This document shows positions 41,068 to 49,814 of a stretch of 64,000 bases of DNA, one piece after another. The notes under the pieces are model-generated. The model saw only the letters and a list, made by a program, of their open reading frames with translations. It was not told where the DNA came from and searched no databases. The stretch spans positions 33,284-97,283 of the forward strand of contig CBDCWT010000052.1 in NCBI GenBank assembly GCA_965223305.1. The letters are read 5' to 3'. Origin of the DNA: CBDCWT01 sp965223305 (GTDB lineage Bacteria; Planctomycetota; Planctomycetia; Pirellulales; Pirellulaceae). Each line of letters starts with the position of its first letter. Within the stretch, counting starts at the first letter, position 1. The translations under genes were made by a program, and so were the position numbers.

Positions 41068-42372
41068 TTAGTGCTGGTCACCGCCAGTCAGGAACCGTTC
41101 GACCTCATCCGAGTGCTCCGCGATGCTCAACACGCTGTGCCGAACTTCATCTGGGTCGCAAGTGGCTCGGGGGAACGCGTCGGCCATAACGAAATAGGGC
41201 TGACCGTCCACCGCATCGATGCCAATACCGCCGTACGGAATTCGGGCGTTCAACTGCAACGCCTTCTCGAAGTAGTTCTCGTCGACCGGCGCGCAGGGAC
41301 TGAAGATCCGCACAACCGGTTCTGAAACCTCGTCGTCGTTGCGCAGTTCGACGTGAACTCCCTGTGAGCGGTCGGCCCGGGAGACACGAACGGTAAAATG
41401 ATCGCCGTCGCCCTCGATCCGAACCTGCATCCCGGCAAACGCTTCTTGGAGCAGGTCTTTCAGGCTGCGCAACGATCGGAATACTCGGCACAGTTCTTCG
41501 TGCAGCTCCCCGGCATCTTGGAAACGCCGCGAACGGTCACGTGTCAAGCAGCGGGAAATCACATCAGCTGAATCGGCCGGCAGCTGCCCCAACAGCGTAT
41601 CCTGATCGGGTTCTCCACGCTGGATGTGAAGGCCGATCAGGTCGTTGAGCGAGTCGCACTGAATAGGCAGTCGTCCGGTAAGCAACTCGAAAAAGGTAAT
41701 CCCCATCGAGTAGACATCTGTTTGCGGATCGGCAAGTCGTCCGTTGAATAGCTCAGGAGCCATGTAGTGGGGCGTACCGCAAAGCTCGCGGTGGTGCGGG
41801 GCTCGGTCGGCCGCAATCTGCTTGGCAAGTCCGAAATCGGCCAGCTTGGCGTCGGTCGAGCGATGCAACATCACGTTCGCCGGTTTAACATCACGGTGGA
41901 TCATCCCCTGTTGGTGGGCTGCCGCGAGTGCCGAGCTGACATGGATCATCAGTCTAGTGGCCGGCAACAGCTCGAAACGGGCAACATCGTTGACGGCGCT
42001 CGCCAGAGACGGCCCGTCGACAAACTCCATTTCGATGAAGTGCTGGTCTGCCAACTCACCCAGAGTGTGAATGGTCACCACATGCGGGTGGACCAATGAC
42101 GCGGCCGCCCTAGCCTCTCGCAAGAACGGTTCCACTGGCAAGCTCCGGTTTCGAGAGCTGCTGCGGAGTACTTTGATTGCGCAAGGCCGGTCGAGACTCA
42201 GGTTTCGCGCCAAATAGACCCGGGCCATACCTCCCTCGCCCAAGAACCGCTCGAAACGGTAGTGGTCGACCTCGCGTCCCACCCACTCGTCGGCCGGCGG
42301 AGCTGCCTGCTGTGAGGCAGCGGGATTTATCCGCTGCGTGATGTCGACCGTTGGTTCGTGTTGGTGCTTCAT
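41068..42372 (-). CDS. Serine/threonine protein kinase with a C-terminal YbjN/chaperone-like domain
   Basis: The kinase (434 residues from ATG 42372) has a Pro/Ala/Gln-rich N-terminus, then a Hanks-type kinase domain at about residues 38-300: 'LGEGGMARVYLARNLS' (P-loop), Lys67, Asp161 in 'MIHRDVKPANVML', Asp179 in 'ADFGLAKQI' and 'GTPHYMAPELF'. All catalytic residues are present. Residues about 305-425 are unusual: 'MQVRIEGDGDHFTVRVSRAD', 'RIFSPCAPVDENYFEKALQL', 'GGIGIDAVDGQPYFVMADAF' look like the YbjN / type III chaperone fold; this is inference. There is no membrane span, so it is a soluble kinase. The frame continues to 42486, but that upstream part is not conserved-looking. Confidence 0.9.
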   Translation of the reverse strand: MKHQHEPTVDITQRINPAASQQAAPPADEWVGREVDHYRFERFLGEGGMARVYLARNLSLDRPCAIKVLRSSSRNRSLPVEPFLREARAAASLVHPHVVTIHTLGELADQHFIEMEFVDGPSLASAVNDVARFELLPATRLMIHVSSALAAAHQQGMIHRDVKPANVMLHRSTDAKLADFGLAKQIAADRAPHHRELCGTPHYMAPELFNGRLADPQTDVYSMGITFFELLTGRLPIQCDSLNDLIGLHIQRGEPDQDTLLGQLPADSADVISRCLTRDRSRRFQDAGELHEELCRVFRSLRSLKDLLQEAFAGMQVRIEGDGDHFTVRVSRADRSQGVHVELRNDDEVSEPVVRIFSPCAPVDENYFEKALQLNARIPYGGIGIDAVDGQPYFVMADAFPRATCDPDEVRHSVLSIAEHSDEVERFLTGGDQH

Positions 42373-42599
42373 AGCGGAAACGGAAGTTGGTGTTGCACGG
42401 AGGATGGAAGACAGCCCGGTCGGCGGCGTCGGTGTGCACAGACTTAGTCTACTCAAGCAACGTCGAAGCGATAGGATGGCCCGCACGATTCATCCAGAAT
42501 GCATCACCTGAGGGCGACGCTCTGAATCCGGGAGGGCGACGCTCCTGCGGAGCCGTCTCTTGCCGCCCTTCGGCTTGTTGGACAGGATTTACAGGATGG

Positions 42600-43330
42600 C
42601 CAGCGACCACGACAACATCAGCCGCTGGGTGTTAGCCCACGGTTTCCCCCCGTAACTGTAGCAGGCACACTCCGTGTGCCGTCCGCGAGAAGCAGAGTAA
42701 GCACGAAACCGATACACGGGAAAACGGCTTGGCAGGAGCCTCGCCCCCCCCGAGCGTCTTACATGACTGGTCCGGTGGATGTGATGAGCATTCCGCCGTG
42801 GAGCCTTCCACTCAATCTTGTTCATCATGTTGATCCTGTCTTCTGCTTTTTTGACAGGATTTACAGGATCAACAGGATGGTCGGGGACCGTGATCCAAAA
42901 TCAGCCGCTGGGCGTTAGCCCACGGTTTATACCCTAACTGTAGCAGGCACACTCCGTGTGCCGTCCGCCAGTAGCAGAGTAGGCACGAAACCGATACACG
43001 GGAAAACGGCTCGGCAGGAGCCTCGCCCCCCCCGAGCGTCTTACATGACTGGTCCGGTGGATGTGATGAGCATTCCGCCGTGGAGCCGTCCACTCAATCT
43101 TGTTCATCATGTTGATCCTGTCTTCTGTTTTTTTGACAGGATTTACAGGATCAACAGGATGGTCGGGGACCGTGATCCAAAATCAGCCGCTGGGCGTTAG
43201 CCCACGGTTTATACCCTAACTGTAGCAGGCACACTCCGTGTGCCGTCCGCCAAAAGCAGAGTAGGCACGAAACCGGTACACGGGAAAACGGCTCGGCAGG
43301 AGCCTCGCCCTCCCGAGCGCTCTGCGCAAC
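42600..43330. repeat. Tandem repeat, period 282 bp, about 2.6 copies
   Basis: The landmark ctgta-gcaggcacactccg starts at 42656, 42938 and 43220, exactly 282 bases apart each time. Each unit has the family D motif (gccgctgggcgttagcccac), the family C hairpin (ggcacactccgtgtgcc), a segment with aaacggctcggcaggagcct, a 'cttgttcatcatgttgatcc' segment and 'gacaggatttacaggatcaa'. The third unit is cut short near 43330. Near-identical 80-residue reading frames (42676 and 42958) arise from the repeat and are not genes. The gap 42373-43500 has nothing else that I recognise. Confidence 0.9.
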
Positions 43331-43500
43331 AGCCGAGCACCTCCCGCCGCTAGCAAAACGACCGCGAAACATGGCTTGACACCAAACAGAAAATCAACAG
43401 AATCCAGCCGCTACAGCGACACTGAAGACCCAGGAAGTGGTCCAGTCGCTGGTGTTCATTCCCGCATTTGCGTGGTTCCAAGGCAAGGAGGCCTCTGGGC

Positions 43501-45009
43501 ATGCAACAATCAACCGACGACCGTGGCGGCATTCTGCTGAGCCAACTCCTGCACCCCGAATGCAGCGCGGTCACTGCCGATCCTCGCATCAACGCCTGTT
43601 GCAGCCAAGCCGCGCAATGCCAGCCGGGCGATCTCTTCTTCGCGATCGTCGAGCCAGAACGCGACGGGCACGACGAGGCTCAAGAAGCTGTCCGTCGCGG
43701 TGCGGTGGCCGTCGTCGCCGAACAGCTTTTGCCCGTCAGCGCCCCGACCTATGTCGTGGACGACACCCGCCAACTGTATGGGCGCGCCTGTCAGCAACTC
43801 GCCGGGCAACCGAGCGATCGCCTGACGACGATCGGAGTCACAGGTACCAACGGTAAAACGACCATCGTGACGTTGCTTGCCTCGATCCTCCGCGCAGCCC
43901 ATCAAACCACAGCGACCTCGTCCACAATTGGCCGCTACGACGGGGTGCGGCAGACGGAGGCAGTACGGACGACCCCGAGAGCAGCCGAGCTGGCCAGCTG
44001 GTTGGCGCGTAGCGAAGCGCACGGCTGTCGCTGTGCTGTGATCGAGGCGTCGAGCCAGGGTCTGGCCGAACGCCGGCTCTCCGGTGTCGGGTTGGACGCA
44101 GTCATTCTGACCAATCTCCGCCGCGACCACGTCGATTTCCATGGGACAACCGCCAACTACCGTAAGGCCAAGAAGCGTATTTTCGAGCTGCTGAAGCAAG
44201 ATGGTTTCGCGGTGCTGAACGCTGACGATCCCGGCTGTGCAGCCGCGGCGGCAGAGCTGGATTGTCCGTACATTACTTTCGGCCGCCGCCAGCCGGCCGA
44301 GGTTACGGCTCATGTCGTGGAACGCTTCCAGGGCGAACAGACCTTCTTGCTGAGCGCCGGAACCGAAACGGTGCCGGTGCGGACGCGGATGATCGGCGAC
44401 CACCACGTCTCGAACTGCCTGGCGGCCGCGGCGACAGGTCTTGTCGCCGGCTTGCCGCTGACGACCATCGCGCGGGGACTCGAAGCAGTCGAGCAGATTT
44501 CCCATCGCCTCGACAGGGTCGAGTGCGGTCAGGAGTTTGGTGTATTTGTCGACTGCGCGGATACGCCAGATCGGCTGGCCATTTCGCTCCGTGCTGTCCG
44601 GCAAGTCACACCAGGCCGCGTGATTTGCTTGTTGAGCGCTGACCCAGAGGAACGCAAGTCAGAACGGCCGATGCTGGGGAGAATCAGCGAGCGATCTGCG
44701 GATGTGGGGGTCATCACTGCTGGGAGTGTTTCAGACCGCTGCGACTTGACGGAGATTGCCCACGACATCTTGGACGGTTATGAACGGCCCGCGGCGGCTC
44801 ACGTAATTCCGACTCGCACGCATGCCATCCGGTGGGCGTTGGAGCAGGCGCAACCAGGCGATTCAGTACTGATTGCAGGTGCCGCTCCCGATACGCGGTC
44901 TACAAATTCCAGGTTCACTTCGACGCACAACGACTTCGAATTTGCTCGTCACTGTTTATACGGATCGTCATCAGTGGACGGACCGAGTCTGGTGGCCAGC
45001 GGATGGTAG
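43501..45009 (+). CDS. MurE-like Mur ligase paralogue with altered ligase domain
   Basis: A 502-residue protein from ATG 43501 with aggagg about nine bases upstream. It has the three Mur-ligase parts: N-terminal UDP-binding domain (residues about 20-105), ATP-binding central domain with P-loop GTNGKTT at 115-121, 'TTPRAAELASWL', 'ASSQGLAERRLSGV' and 'LTNLRRDHVDFHGT', and a C-terminal domain. The C-terminal motifs differ from true MurE: YAHTPD is 'DCADTPD', the GDRDKGKRP-type segment is 'DPEERKSERPMLG', and the diaminopimelate motif DNPR is missing ('TAGSVSDRCD'). It may ligate a different substrate or be non-catalytic. The stop overlaps the next gene's start region. Confidence 0.85.
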   Translation: MQQSTDDRGGILLSQLLHPECSAVTADPRINACCSQAAQCQPGDLFFAIVEPERDGHDEAQEAVRRGAVAVVAEQLLPVSAPTYVVDDTRQLYGRACQQLAGQPSDRLTTIGVTGTNGKTTIVTLLASILRAAHQTTATSSTIGRYDGVRQTEAVRTTPRAAELASWLARSEAHGCRCAVIEASSQGLAERRLSGVGLDAVILTNLRRDHVDFHGTTANYRKAKKRIFELLKQDGFAVLNADDPGCAAAAAELDCPYITFGRRQPAEVTAHVVERFQGEQTFLLSAGTETVPVRTRMIGDHHVSNCLAAAATGLVAGLPLTTIARGLEAVEQISHRLDRVECGQEFGVFVDCADTPDRLAISLRAVRQVTPGRVICLLSADPEERKSERPMLGRISERSADVGVITAGSVSDRCDLTEIAHDILDGYERPAAAHVIPTRTHAIRWALEQAQPGDSVLIAGAAPDTRSTNSRFTSTHNDFEFARHCLYGSSSVDGPSLVASGW

Positions 45010-45461
45010 CCATGTGGAACTTGTGCTTGGGACGGCTTGCCGAGATCACCGACGGGCGGCTGAGTTTTGGTTCACTACCGCCGCTGGCCGGCGACTACGA
45101 ACCAATTCGGAGGTTCGTCTTCGAGAGCCGAACCGTCCAACCTGGTGACGTGTATTGGGACATTGAAACTGGTCTAGACGGGAGGTCGAGAACGACCTGT
45201 CATGCCGAACAGGCCTTGATGCGGGGGGGATTGGGCGTGGTTGTTGTGGGACGCCGGGTCGAGCCTTGGGCCGGGCGATTCGTGCTGTACGTTGACGACG
45301 CCATCAACAAACTAGTCAGACTGATTCGCTGCTGCCCGCCGCCGGCTCGCCCCGGGACGTTTCTATTGAGTGAATTCGCGGGCCCGCAGCACCCCAGTTA
45401 TCCCCTGCTTGGAGAAGAACTATTCAACAAGGCAACCCGCGGCCATCCATTTCGCAACTAA
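45003..45461 (+). CDS. Stand-alone Mur ligase N-terminal-domain-like protein
   Basis: A 152-residue protein; ATG 45003 overlaps the end of the previous gene, and ATG 45012 is an alternative. 'FVFESRTVQPGDVYWDIETG' followed by 'LDGRSRTTCHAEQALMRGGL' and 'GVVVVGRRVEPWAGRFVLYV' matches the MurE/MurF N-terminal, UDP-substrate-binding module (typically DSRxVxPGDLFVAL...DGHxF...A...GA). There is no P-loop and no ligase domain. It is translationally coupled to the MurE-like gene, so the two products probably act together. A rho-independent terminator lies about 190 bases downstream. Confidence 0.75.
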   Translation: MVAMWNLCLGRLAEITDGRLSFGSLPPLAGDYEPIRRFVFESRTVQPGDVYWDIETGLDGRSRTTCHAEQALMRGGLGVVVVGRRVEPWAGRFVLYVDDAINKLVRLIRCCPPPARPGTFLLSEFAGPQHPSYPLLGEELFNKATRGHPFRN

Positions 45462-45611
45462 TCAAAATATCGACAGCTTCACCTCTGTGTCGTGATTTGC
45501 GGGAATCAGACACAACCTTCCCTCCTGGGTTGGAGAGACTAGCTCACTAACTCGAGCGGTTACTGGGTCGACCGCATTGGTGAGCGGTTCCTGGTGGAGC
45601 TTGTTACTGCG

Positions 45612-45639
45612 CGTCGGAGCGGCCTCGCGCCGCTTCGAC
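45612..45639 (+). ncRNA. Candidate structured RNA hairpin in the Mur-N / SDR gap
   Basis: Bases cgtcggagcgg and ccgcttcgacg pair (11 bp including a G-U) around cctcgcg, and a second hairpin with a T-run follows 15 bases later. The 45462-45741 gap otherwise has no gene. The combination could be a leader, a small RNA or the 3' end of the mur-like transcript. No known RNA family is recognised. Confidence 0.25.
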
Positions 45640-45652
45640 GCCAGGGAACACG

Positions 45653-45687
45653 AAGGCGGAGCCGTGTAGGCGACTCCGCCTTTTTTG
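45653..45687 (+). terminator. Rho-independent terminator
   Basis: Stem ggcggag (45655-45661) pairs with ctccgcc (45674-45680) across a 12-base loop and is followed directly by ttttttg. It is on the strand of the mur-like genes and would end their transcript before the SDR gene at 45742. Confidence 0.75.
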
Positions 45688-45741
45688 TTTAGTTTTAGAG
45701 TTGGAGATTTGAGGTTCTGACCCCTGGGTTCTCGTCGGACG

Positions 45742-46509
45742 ATGAAAGCAGCACTGATTACAGGATCGTCTCGGGGGATTGGTCGGGCGATCGCCATCGA
45801 ATTGGCAAGTCGGGGATACGCAGTCGTCGTCAACTATTTTCGTGGCCAGGCCGCCGCCGACGAGGTGGTGGAGGCCATCCAGGATCAAGGGGGCCGGGCG
45901 ATCGCAGTCCAGGGCAGCGTGGCGGCAACCGAAGATCGCACGCGGCTTGTCGAAGCAACGCTGCACGAGTATGGACGTTTGGATGTGCTCGTCAACAATG
46001 CCGGAATCACCTCGCCGGGAAGACGCGATCTTCTCGAAGCAACCGAGGAGAGTTGGGACACCGTCCTAGCAACCAACTTGAAGGGCCCTTTCTTTCTCGC
46101 CCAGCAAGCGGCTCGCGCAATGTTGGACTTGCGATCGGCCGGCTCGATCGAGCGAGGCACGATTGTCAACATCTCATCAATTTCGGCCTACGCAGTCTCG
46201 GACAACCGCGCCGACTACTGCATTGCCAAAGCCGGCATGCAGATGATGACCTGGCTACTGGCAAACCGGCTGGCCGAAGAGGCGATACGCGTCTACGAAA
46301 TCTGTCCGGGTGTCATCGCCAGCGACATGACAGCGCCGGTTACCGAAAAGTACGACCGGCTGATCAGTGAAGGCCTGAGTCCCATACGCCGCTGGGGCCA
46401 ACCCGCAGATGTGGCTCGGGCCGTCGCGGCCGTTGTTTCCGAGACGTTTGCGTTCAGTACTGGCGAGCGAATCAACGTCGACGGTGGATTTCACATTCGC
46501 AGGCTGTAG
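45742..46509 (+). CDS. Short-chain dehydrogenase/reductase (FabG-like)
   Basis: A 255-residue Rossmann-fold oxidoreductase. The NAD(P)-binding motif is 'ALITGSSRGIGRAIAIEL', the structural motif 'VLVNNAGIT', and the catalytic Ser-Tyr-Lys set appears as Ser in 'VNISSISAYAVSD' with 'DYCIAKAG' (YxxxK). It ends 'FSTGERINVDGGFHIRRL', as in classical SDRs. The closest look is 3-oxoacyl-ACP-reductase-like, but substrate is not predictable. The terminator upstream and the convergent secretin gene downstream make it a single-gene unit. Confidence 0.9.
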   Translation: MKAALITGSSRGIGRAIAIELASRGYAVVVNYFRGQAAADEVVEAIQDQGGRAIAVQGSVAATEDRTRLVEATLHEYGRLDVLVNNAGITSPGRRDLLEATEESWDTVLATNLKGPFFLAQQAARAMLDLRSAGSIERGTIVNISSISAYAVSDNRADYCIAKAGMQMMTWLLANRLAEEAIRVYEICPGVIASDMTAPVTEKYDRLISEGLSPIRRWGQPADVARAVAAVVSETFAFSTGERINVDGGFHIRRL

Positions 46510-46569
46510 GTCCCCGCTGGGTGTGGATTCTCGAGTCGTTTCTTCAACCAGCTCCGCGCACCGCTTGCC

Positions 46570-49068
46570 TTACCGGATGAAGTCACCCAGCGAGCCTCGT
46601 TTCTCGACCGGCTGTCTCACAACTCGGTGCGTCTGCGCGGCTTGAGGACCTCGAATCGCTTCCATCGCGCGCCATCCCACACCGGATTCGGCCGCCAGAC
46701 GGTGTGGCCTGGGCGTCACCGGCGCGGACGGCAGAAGGATGTACGGAACGCCAGCCGCAGCCACCTGTGGCCGCTCTTGAGGAACATGCGGCAGCCGCCG
46801 TATGAGCTGCGCAGGGTGCACTCGTTGTGGCGGCATGAAACGCGTTTGGTCAATGATCACCGGAGGCGGACCAGCCGGGATCGCAGGCGGTGCGTCAGGC
46901 GGCAGCGGATTGGAAACGGGTGGGGCGGTTGACGGGCCCGTATTCCCAGGCGGCGGATTTGGCGGCGCCCAGTACTGAAACTGACTGTCGCCGGTCGGTT
47001 CGGGAAGTACCGCCGGGTCGCTGGGGCCCAACTGCTGGTCGGAGAGCGGTCCAGTCTCGTAGAACTCGCCGTACTTGATATCGCCGTGGTGGAACGTGCC
47101 GTGGGGTTGACTTTCGTAGAGCATCCCTTCGAACCACCTTGGTGCGGGACAGTGAATAGGACAGTACGGATCCCCGCAATGCGGCAGTAGGGGGTGGGGC
47201 GTCGCGACGGGTATCCGCGCGGAAGCCTCGTCCAAAACATCGGCGGCGATCTGGTTACGAGGCTTGAGCGGGGACTGTAGGCCCACAATTTCTGCCCGCA
47301 CGAACACAATCAGCTCGCTCTCGGTCACGGACGAATCGTGATCGCGGAACAGGGGCCCGAAGTACTTGAGTCGTTTCAGCCCCGGGACACCCCGTTGAGT
47401 CTCGAGTTCGATCCGGCGCAACAATCCTCCGATGACCACGGTGGAACCGTCAAGCATGTGAACTGTCGTGCTGGCCGTACGGCGATCGATAATAGGTTGA
47501 CCGTCCTGGAACCCTGCGAGCACGCTGAACTCCGGGAGAACATCGAGCCTCAGGGAACCGTCGTCATTGATGTGGGGTGTCACGGTCAGTGAGATACCCG
47601 CCTCGCGGAATGTCGTGGTCCCGATGCTGCCGCCCTGCTGGGTCTCTGTCAGTTGCTGAACCGGAATCTCGCTCACACTCCGAAACACGGCTTGCACGCC
47701 GTCGTAGGCCATCACGTTGGGACGCGCCAACAGGCGAGCGCCGTCGAGTTGTGAGAAGGCCTGCAAGACGGTATCCAAGTTGAAGTGCCTGCTGAAATGT
47801 TGCAGCCGGATGAACCCACCAATCGGATTGGATATCACCGCCATCGCATCCTCTGGATCCGGCGTGGTGACGGCATCTCTGAAGTTTGTCGAATTGAGCG
47901 CCAGCAGCGACTGGGGATCGCCCTCTGCGTTGAACCGACCCTGACCGCTCTTCGACCAGTTGAATCCGAGCCGTTCCATCTCCTCCGTATTGACGTCGTA
48001 AAGCAGCGCCGTGATGAACACCTGCGGCCTGGGAACATCCAAGCGGCGAATCAGCTCCGTGACACTGCGGATCGTCGATGGCGGAGCGAGTACAACGATC
48101 TTGTTCTCTGCAGCCAACTCGGTAATCTGTGCATCGGAGGAGCCCAGAACCTGTATCAGGGTCTCGAGCAGCTCCGTCGAGTTGATGAACTGCAACGGAT
48201 AGACACCGACCGTTTCCCCTTCCATCTCGACTGACGATTCCGGCGCCGGAAGTCCCTCTAGCGGCCCCTGTTCGCTCAGTCGACCGCGTTCTTCTCGGGG
48301 CCTCTGCCGTGCTGCCTCAGCCTCGGCCGACTGTCGAGCGTTTTCCTCGAGCCGCGACAACACGTCGCCGACTCTTGCCAGTCGTTCTGGGAGATCGATA
48401 ACGTACAATGTCCTCGAGGAGTTGATGGGCGTCACTCTTCCGCCGGGCGAGAGGAGAATCTCGATGCTGGCAACGACGTCCTCGGGCTCGACATATTTGA
48501 GCGGAAAAATCCGGTCCTTGAATTGTGGCTTCAAGGTTCCCAGCTGGTCTTCGGGAACGATGCGGAGACTGTTACCGATCCTCTCGTAGCCAAATCCTCG
48601 CGTCGAGAGCACCGCCTCCAGGACCTCTCGGAGCGGCCTGTCGTCGAAAGCACCGCTGGCCGTTTCCTTCTCCAGCTCGCTGCTGCTGAACACGATGTTG
48701 ATGCCCCACTCCTGCTTGATGGCGAACAGCCAGTCGCCCAGCGTGCCCTTCTTCATCGCGATCGATCCCGTTCGATCTAACTTACTGTCCAAGTCATCGT
48801 CGGTCGTGGTCGCGGTGCCCCGCGAGCCTGAAGACGCTGAGGGCGAGTCAGTCCCTGCGGGTGGGAACCCAAGTTGCGGACCGCCAACCTGCGGTCCGGG
48901 GACAGTCGGATCGGAAGCCGAGTTGGACTCTTCTCCGTCAAACTGAGCTACAGCCGGCGCAGCCACGATCAGACAGACGAGCACGACCGGCAGCATCGCC
49001 AAGCGAAAGCGCACCGATCGGCATGGTCGGCACCACCCCCAGCAGGCGAGCGGGCGAGGAGTTGTCAT
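46570..49068 (-). CDS. Type II secretion/type IV pilus secretin (GspD/PilQ-like)
   Basis: An 832-residue outer membrane channel. A signal peptide ('LAMLPVVLVCLIVAAPAVAQ') is followed by a Ser/Pro-rich linker, N0/N1-type domains ('GSIAMKKGTLGDWLFAIKQE', 'FPLKYVEPEDVVASIEILLS'), another N-domain ('GVYPLQFINSTELLETLIQV'), and the secretin core at about 345-610 ('VFITALLYDVNTEEMERLGF', 'VTPHINDDGSLRLDVLPEF', 'VHMLDGSTVVIGGLLRRIEL', 'VPGLKRLKYFGPLFR'). A long Pro-rich C-terminal extension (about residues 640-832, 'PNPPPGNTGPSTAPPVSNPL') is not in standard secretins. It is the last gene of the secretion/pilus locus. Confidence 0.9.
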   Translation of the reverse strand: MTTPRPLACWGWCRPCRSVRFRLAMLPVVLVCLIVAAPAVAQFDGEESNSASDPTVPGPQVGGPQLGFPPAGTDSPSASSGSRGTATTTDDDLDSKLDRTGSIAMKKGTLGDWLFAIKQEWGINIVFSSSELEKETASGAFDDRPLREVLEAVLSTRGFGYERIGNSLRIVPEDQLGTLKPQFKDRIFPLKYVEPEDVVASIEILLSPGGRVTPINSSRTLYVIDLPERLARVGDVLSRLEENARQSAEAEAARQRPREERGRLSEQGPLEGLPAPESSVEMEGETVGVYPLQFINSTELLETLIQVLGSSDAQITELAAENKIVVLAPPSTIRSVTELIRRLDVPRPQVFITALLYDVNTEEMERLGFNWSKSGQGRFNAEGDPQSLLALNSTNFRDAVTTPDPEDAMAVISNPIGGFIRLQHFSRHFNLDTVLQAFSQLDGARLLARPNVMAYDGVQAVFRSVSEIPVQQLTETQQGGSIGTTTFREAGISLTVTPHINDDGSLRLDVLPEFSVLAGFQDGQPIIDRRTASTTVHMLDGSTVVIGGLLRRIELETQRGVPGLKRLKYFGPLFRDHDSSVTESELIVFVRAEIVGLQSPLKPRNQIAADVLDEASARIPVATPHPLLPHCGDPYCPIHCPAPRWFEGMLYESQPHGTFHHGDIKYGEFYETGPLSDQQLGPSDPAVLPEPTGDSQFQYWAPPNPPPGNTGPSTAPPVSNPLPPDAPPAIPAGPPPVIIDQTRFMPPQRVHPAQLIRRLPHVPQERPQVAAAGVPYILLPSAPVTPRPHRLAAESGVGWRAMEAIRGPQAAQTHRVVRQPVEKRGSLGDFIR

Positions 49069-49157
49069 GTGTCCTCCCGTGACACCGTTGCCCCCCTCCT
49101 TGGGGATGAGGGCAGTTGACGATGGCTGTCCAGTCCGAAAGGCTACGCGCGATCTGC

Positions 49158-49193
49158 CCTCTCGCCACGACCTTCATGAGTCATCTGGGCTCA
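49158..49193 (+). mobile_element. Decayed right end of the foldback MITE
   Basis: Bases 'cctctcgccacgaccttcat' followed by 'gagtcatctgggctca' match the last about 36 bases of the intact elements (cctctcgccacgatcttcat, gaataatccgggctag) with several changes. A short piece like the left arm (gcgatctgc) lies just before, hinting at an internal deletion. The remnant ends at the stop codon of the PilO-like gene. Confidence 0.65.
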
Positions 49194-49814
49194 GGTTTCC
49201 GATTTGTTGAACAGATCAAAGAGCAGGATATCCATGTCAAGCGACAGAATGTCTTGCTCGTTCTCCACACGTTTCAAGGAAATTTTCTTGGTGTGAACTA
49301 AGCGGTCAATCTCATGCAGTTTCTGCAGGAACGTGCTGATGTTCGGCATCGCTCCTGTGATGGAAATCGACATGTGCCTAGTAGCCAGCCGGAACGGTGT
49401 ATCGGAGCCCCTGTTCTTAACGGCGCCCCAGTTGATGGGAGAGTCGTTTTCCGACCAATCCCTCTGCGTAGCGTTTCCCAGCCTGACCGTCCTCATCCCG
49501 CATTTCGCATCACGTACAAGTTGTCGAAGTTGCCCCTGAAGGTTTTGCGCGGTTCGTTCGTCGACAACCTGTTGTTCCAGTTTCTCGAGTTCTGTTTGAC
49601 GCTTTTCAAACACTTGAGTGTATTGTGGCAGTTTGTCGACCTCTTGCCGTGATTCCTCGAGTTTCGATTGCGCCTCTCGTACCCGTTCTCCAGCGGCCAT
49701 ATATTCATCGGCGGCGGGCCACACGGCCACCAACCCAGTCAGGATAGTACCGATTATTACGGCCTGCTTTCTTTTTCCAGATTCAAGGAAACGCCATAGA
49801 ACCTGTTCAATCAT
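49191..49814 (-). CDS. PilO/GspM-like inner membrane assembly protein
   Basis: A 207-residue protein started at ATG 49814, overlapping the PilM-PilN gene end by 8 bases. One span near the N-terminus ('KQAVIIGTILTGLVAVWPAA') precedes a coiled coil ('AQSKLEESRQEVDKLPQY' to 'RQTELEKLEQQVVDERTAQ') and a ferredoxin-like periplasmic domain ('LATRHMSISITGAMPNISTF', 'VHTKKISLKRVENEQDILSL'). This is the PilO layout of the alignment complex between the inner membrane ATPase and the secretin. Sequence similarity is weak, and the call rests on architecture and position. Confidence 0.75.
   Translation of the reverse strand: MIEQVLWRFLESGKRKQAVIIGTILTGLVAVWPAADEYMAAGERVREAQSKLEESRQEVDKLPQYTQVFEKRQTELEKLEQQVVDERTAQNLQGQLRQLVRDAKCGMRTVRLGNATQRDWSENDSPINWGAVKNRGSDTPFRLATRHMSISITGAMPNISTFLQKLHEIDRLVHTKKISLKRVENEQDILSLDMDILLFDLFNKSET

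Noticed and set aside
42676..43200. Two near-identical 80-residue reading frames
   Set aside because: They fall exactly in the 282-bp tandem repeat, contain its hairpins, and have no protein family features.
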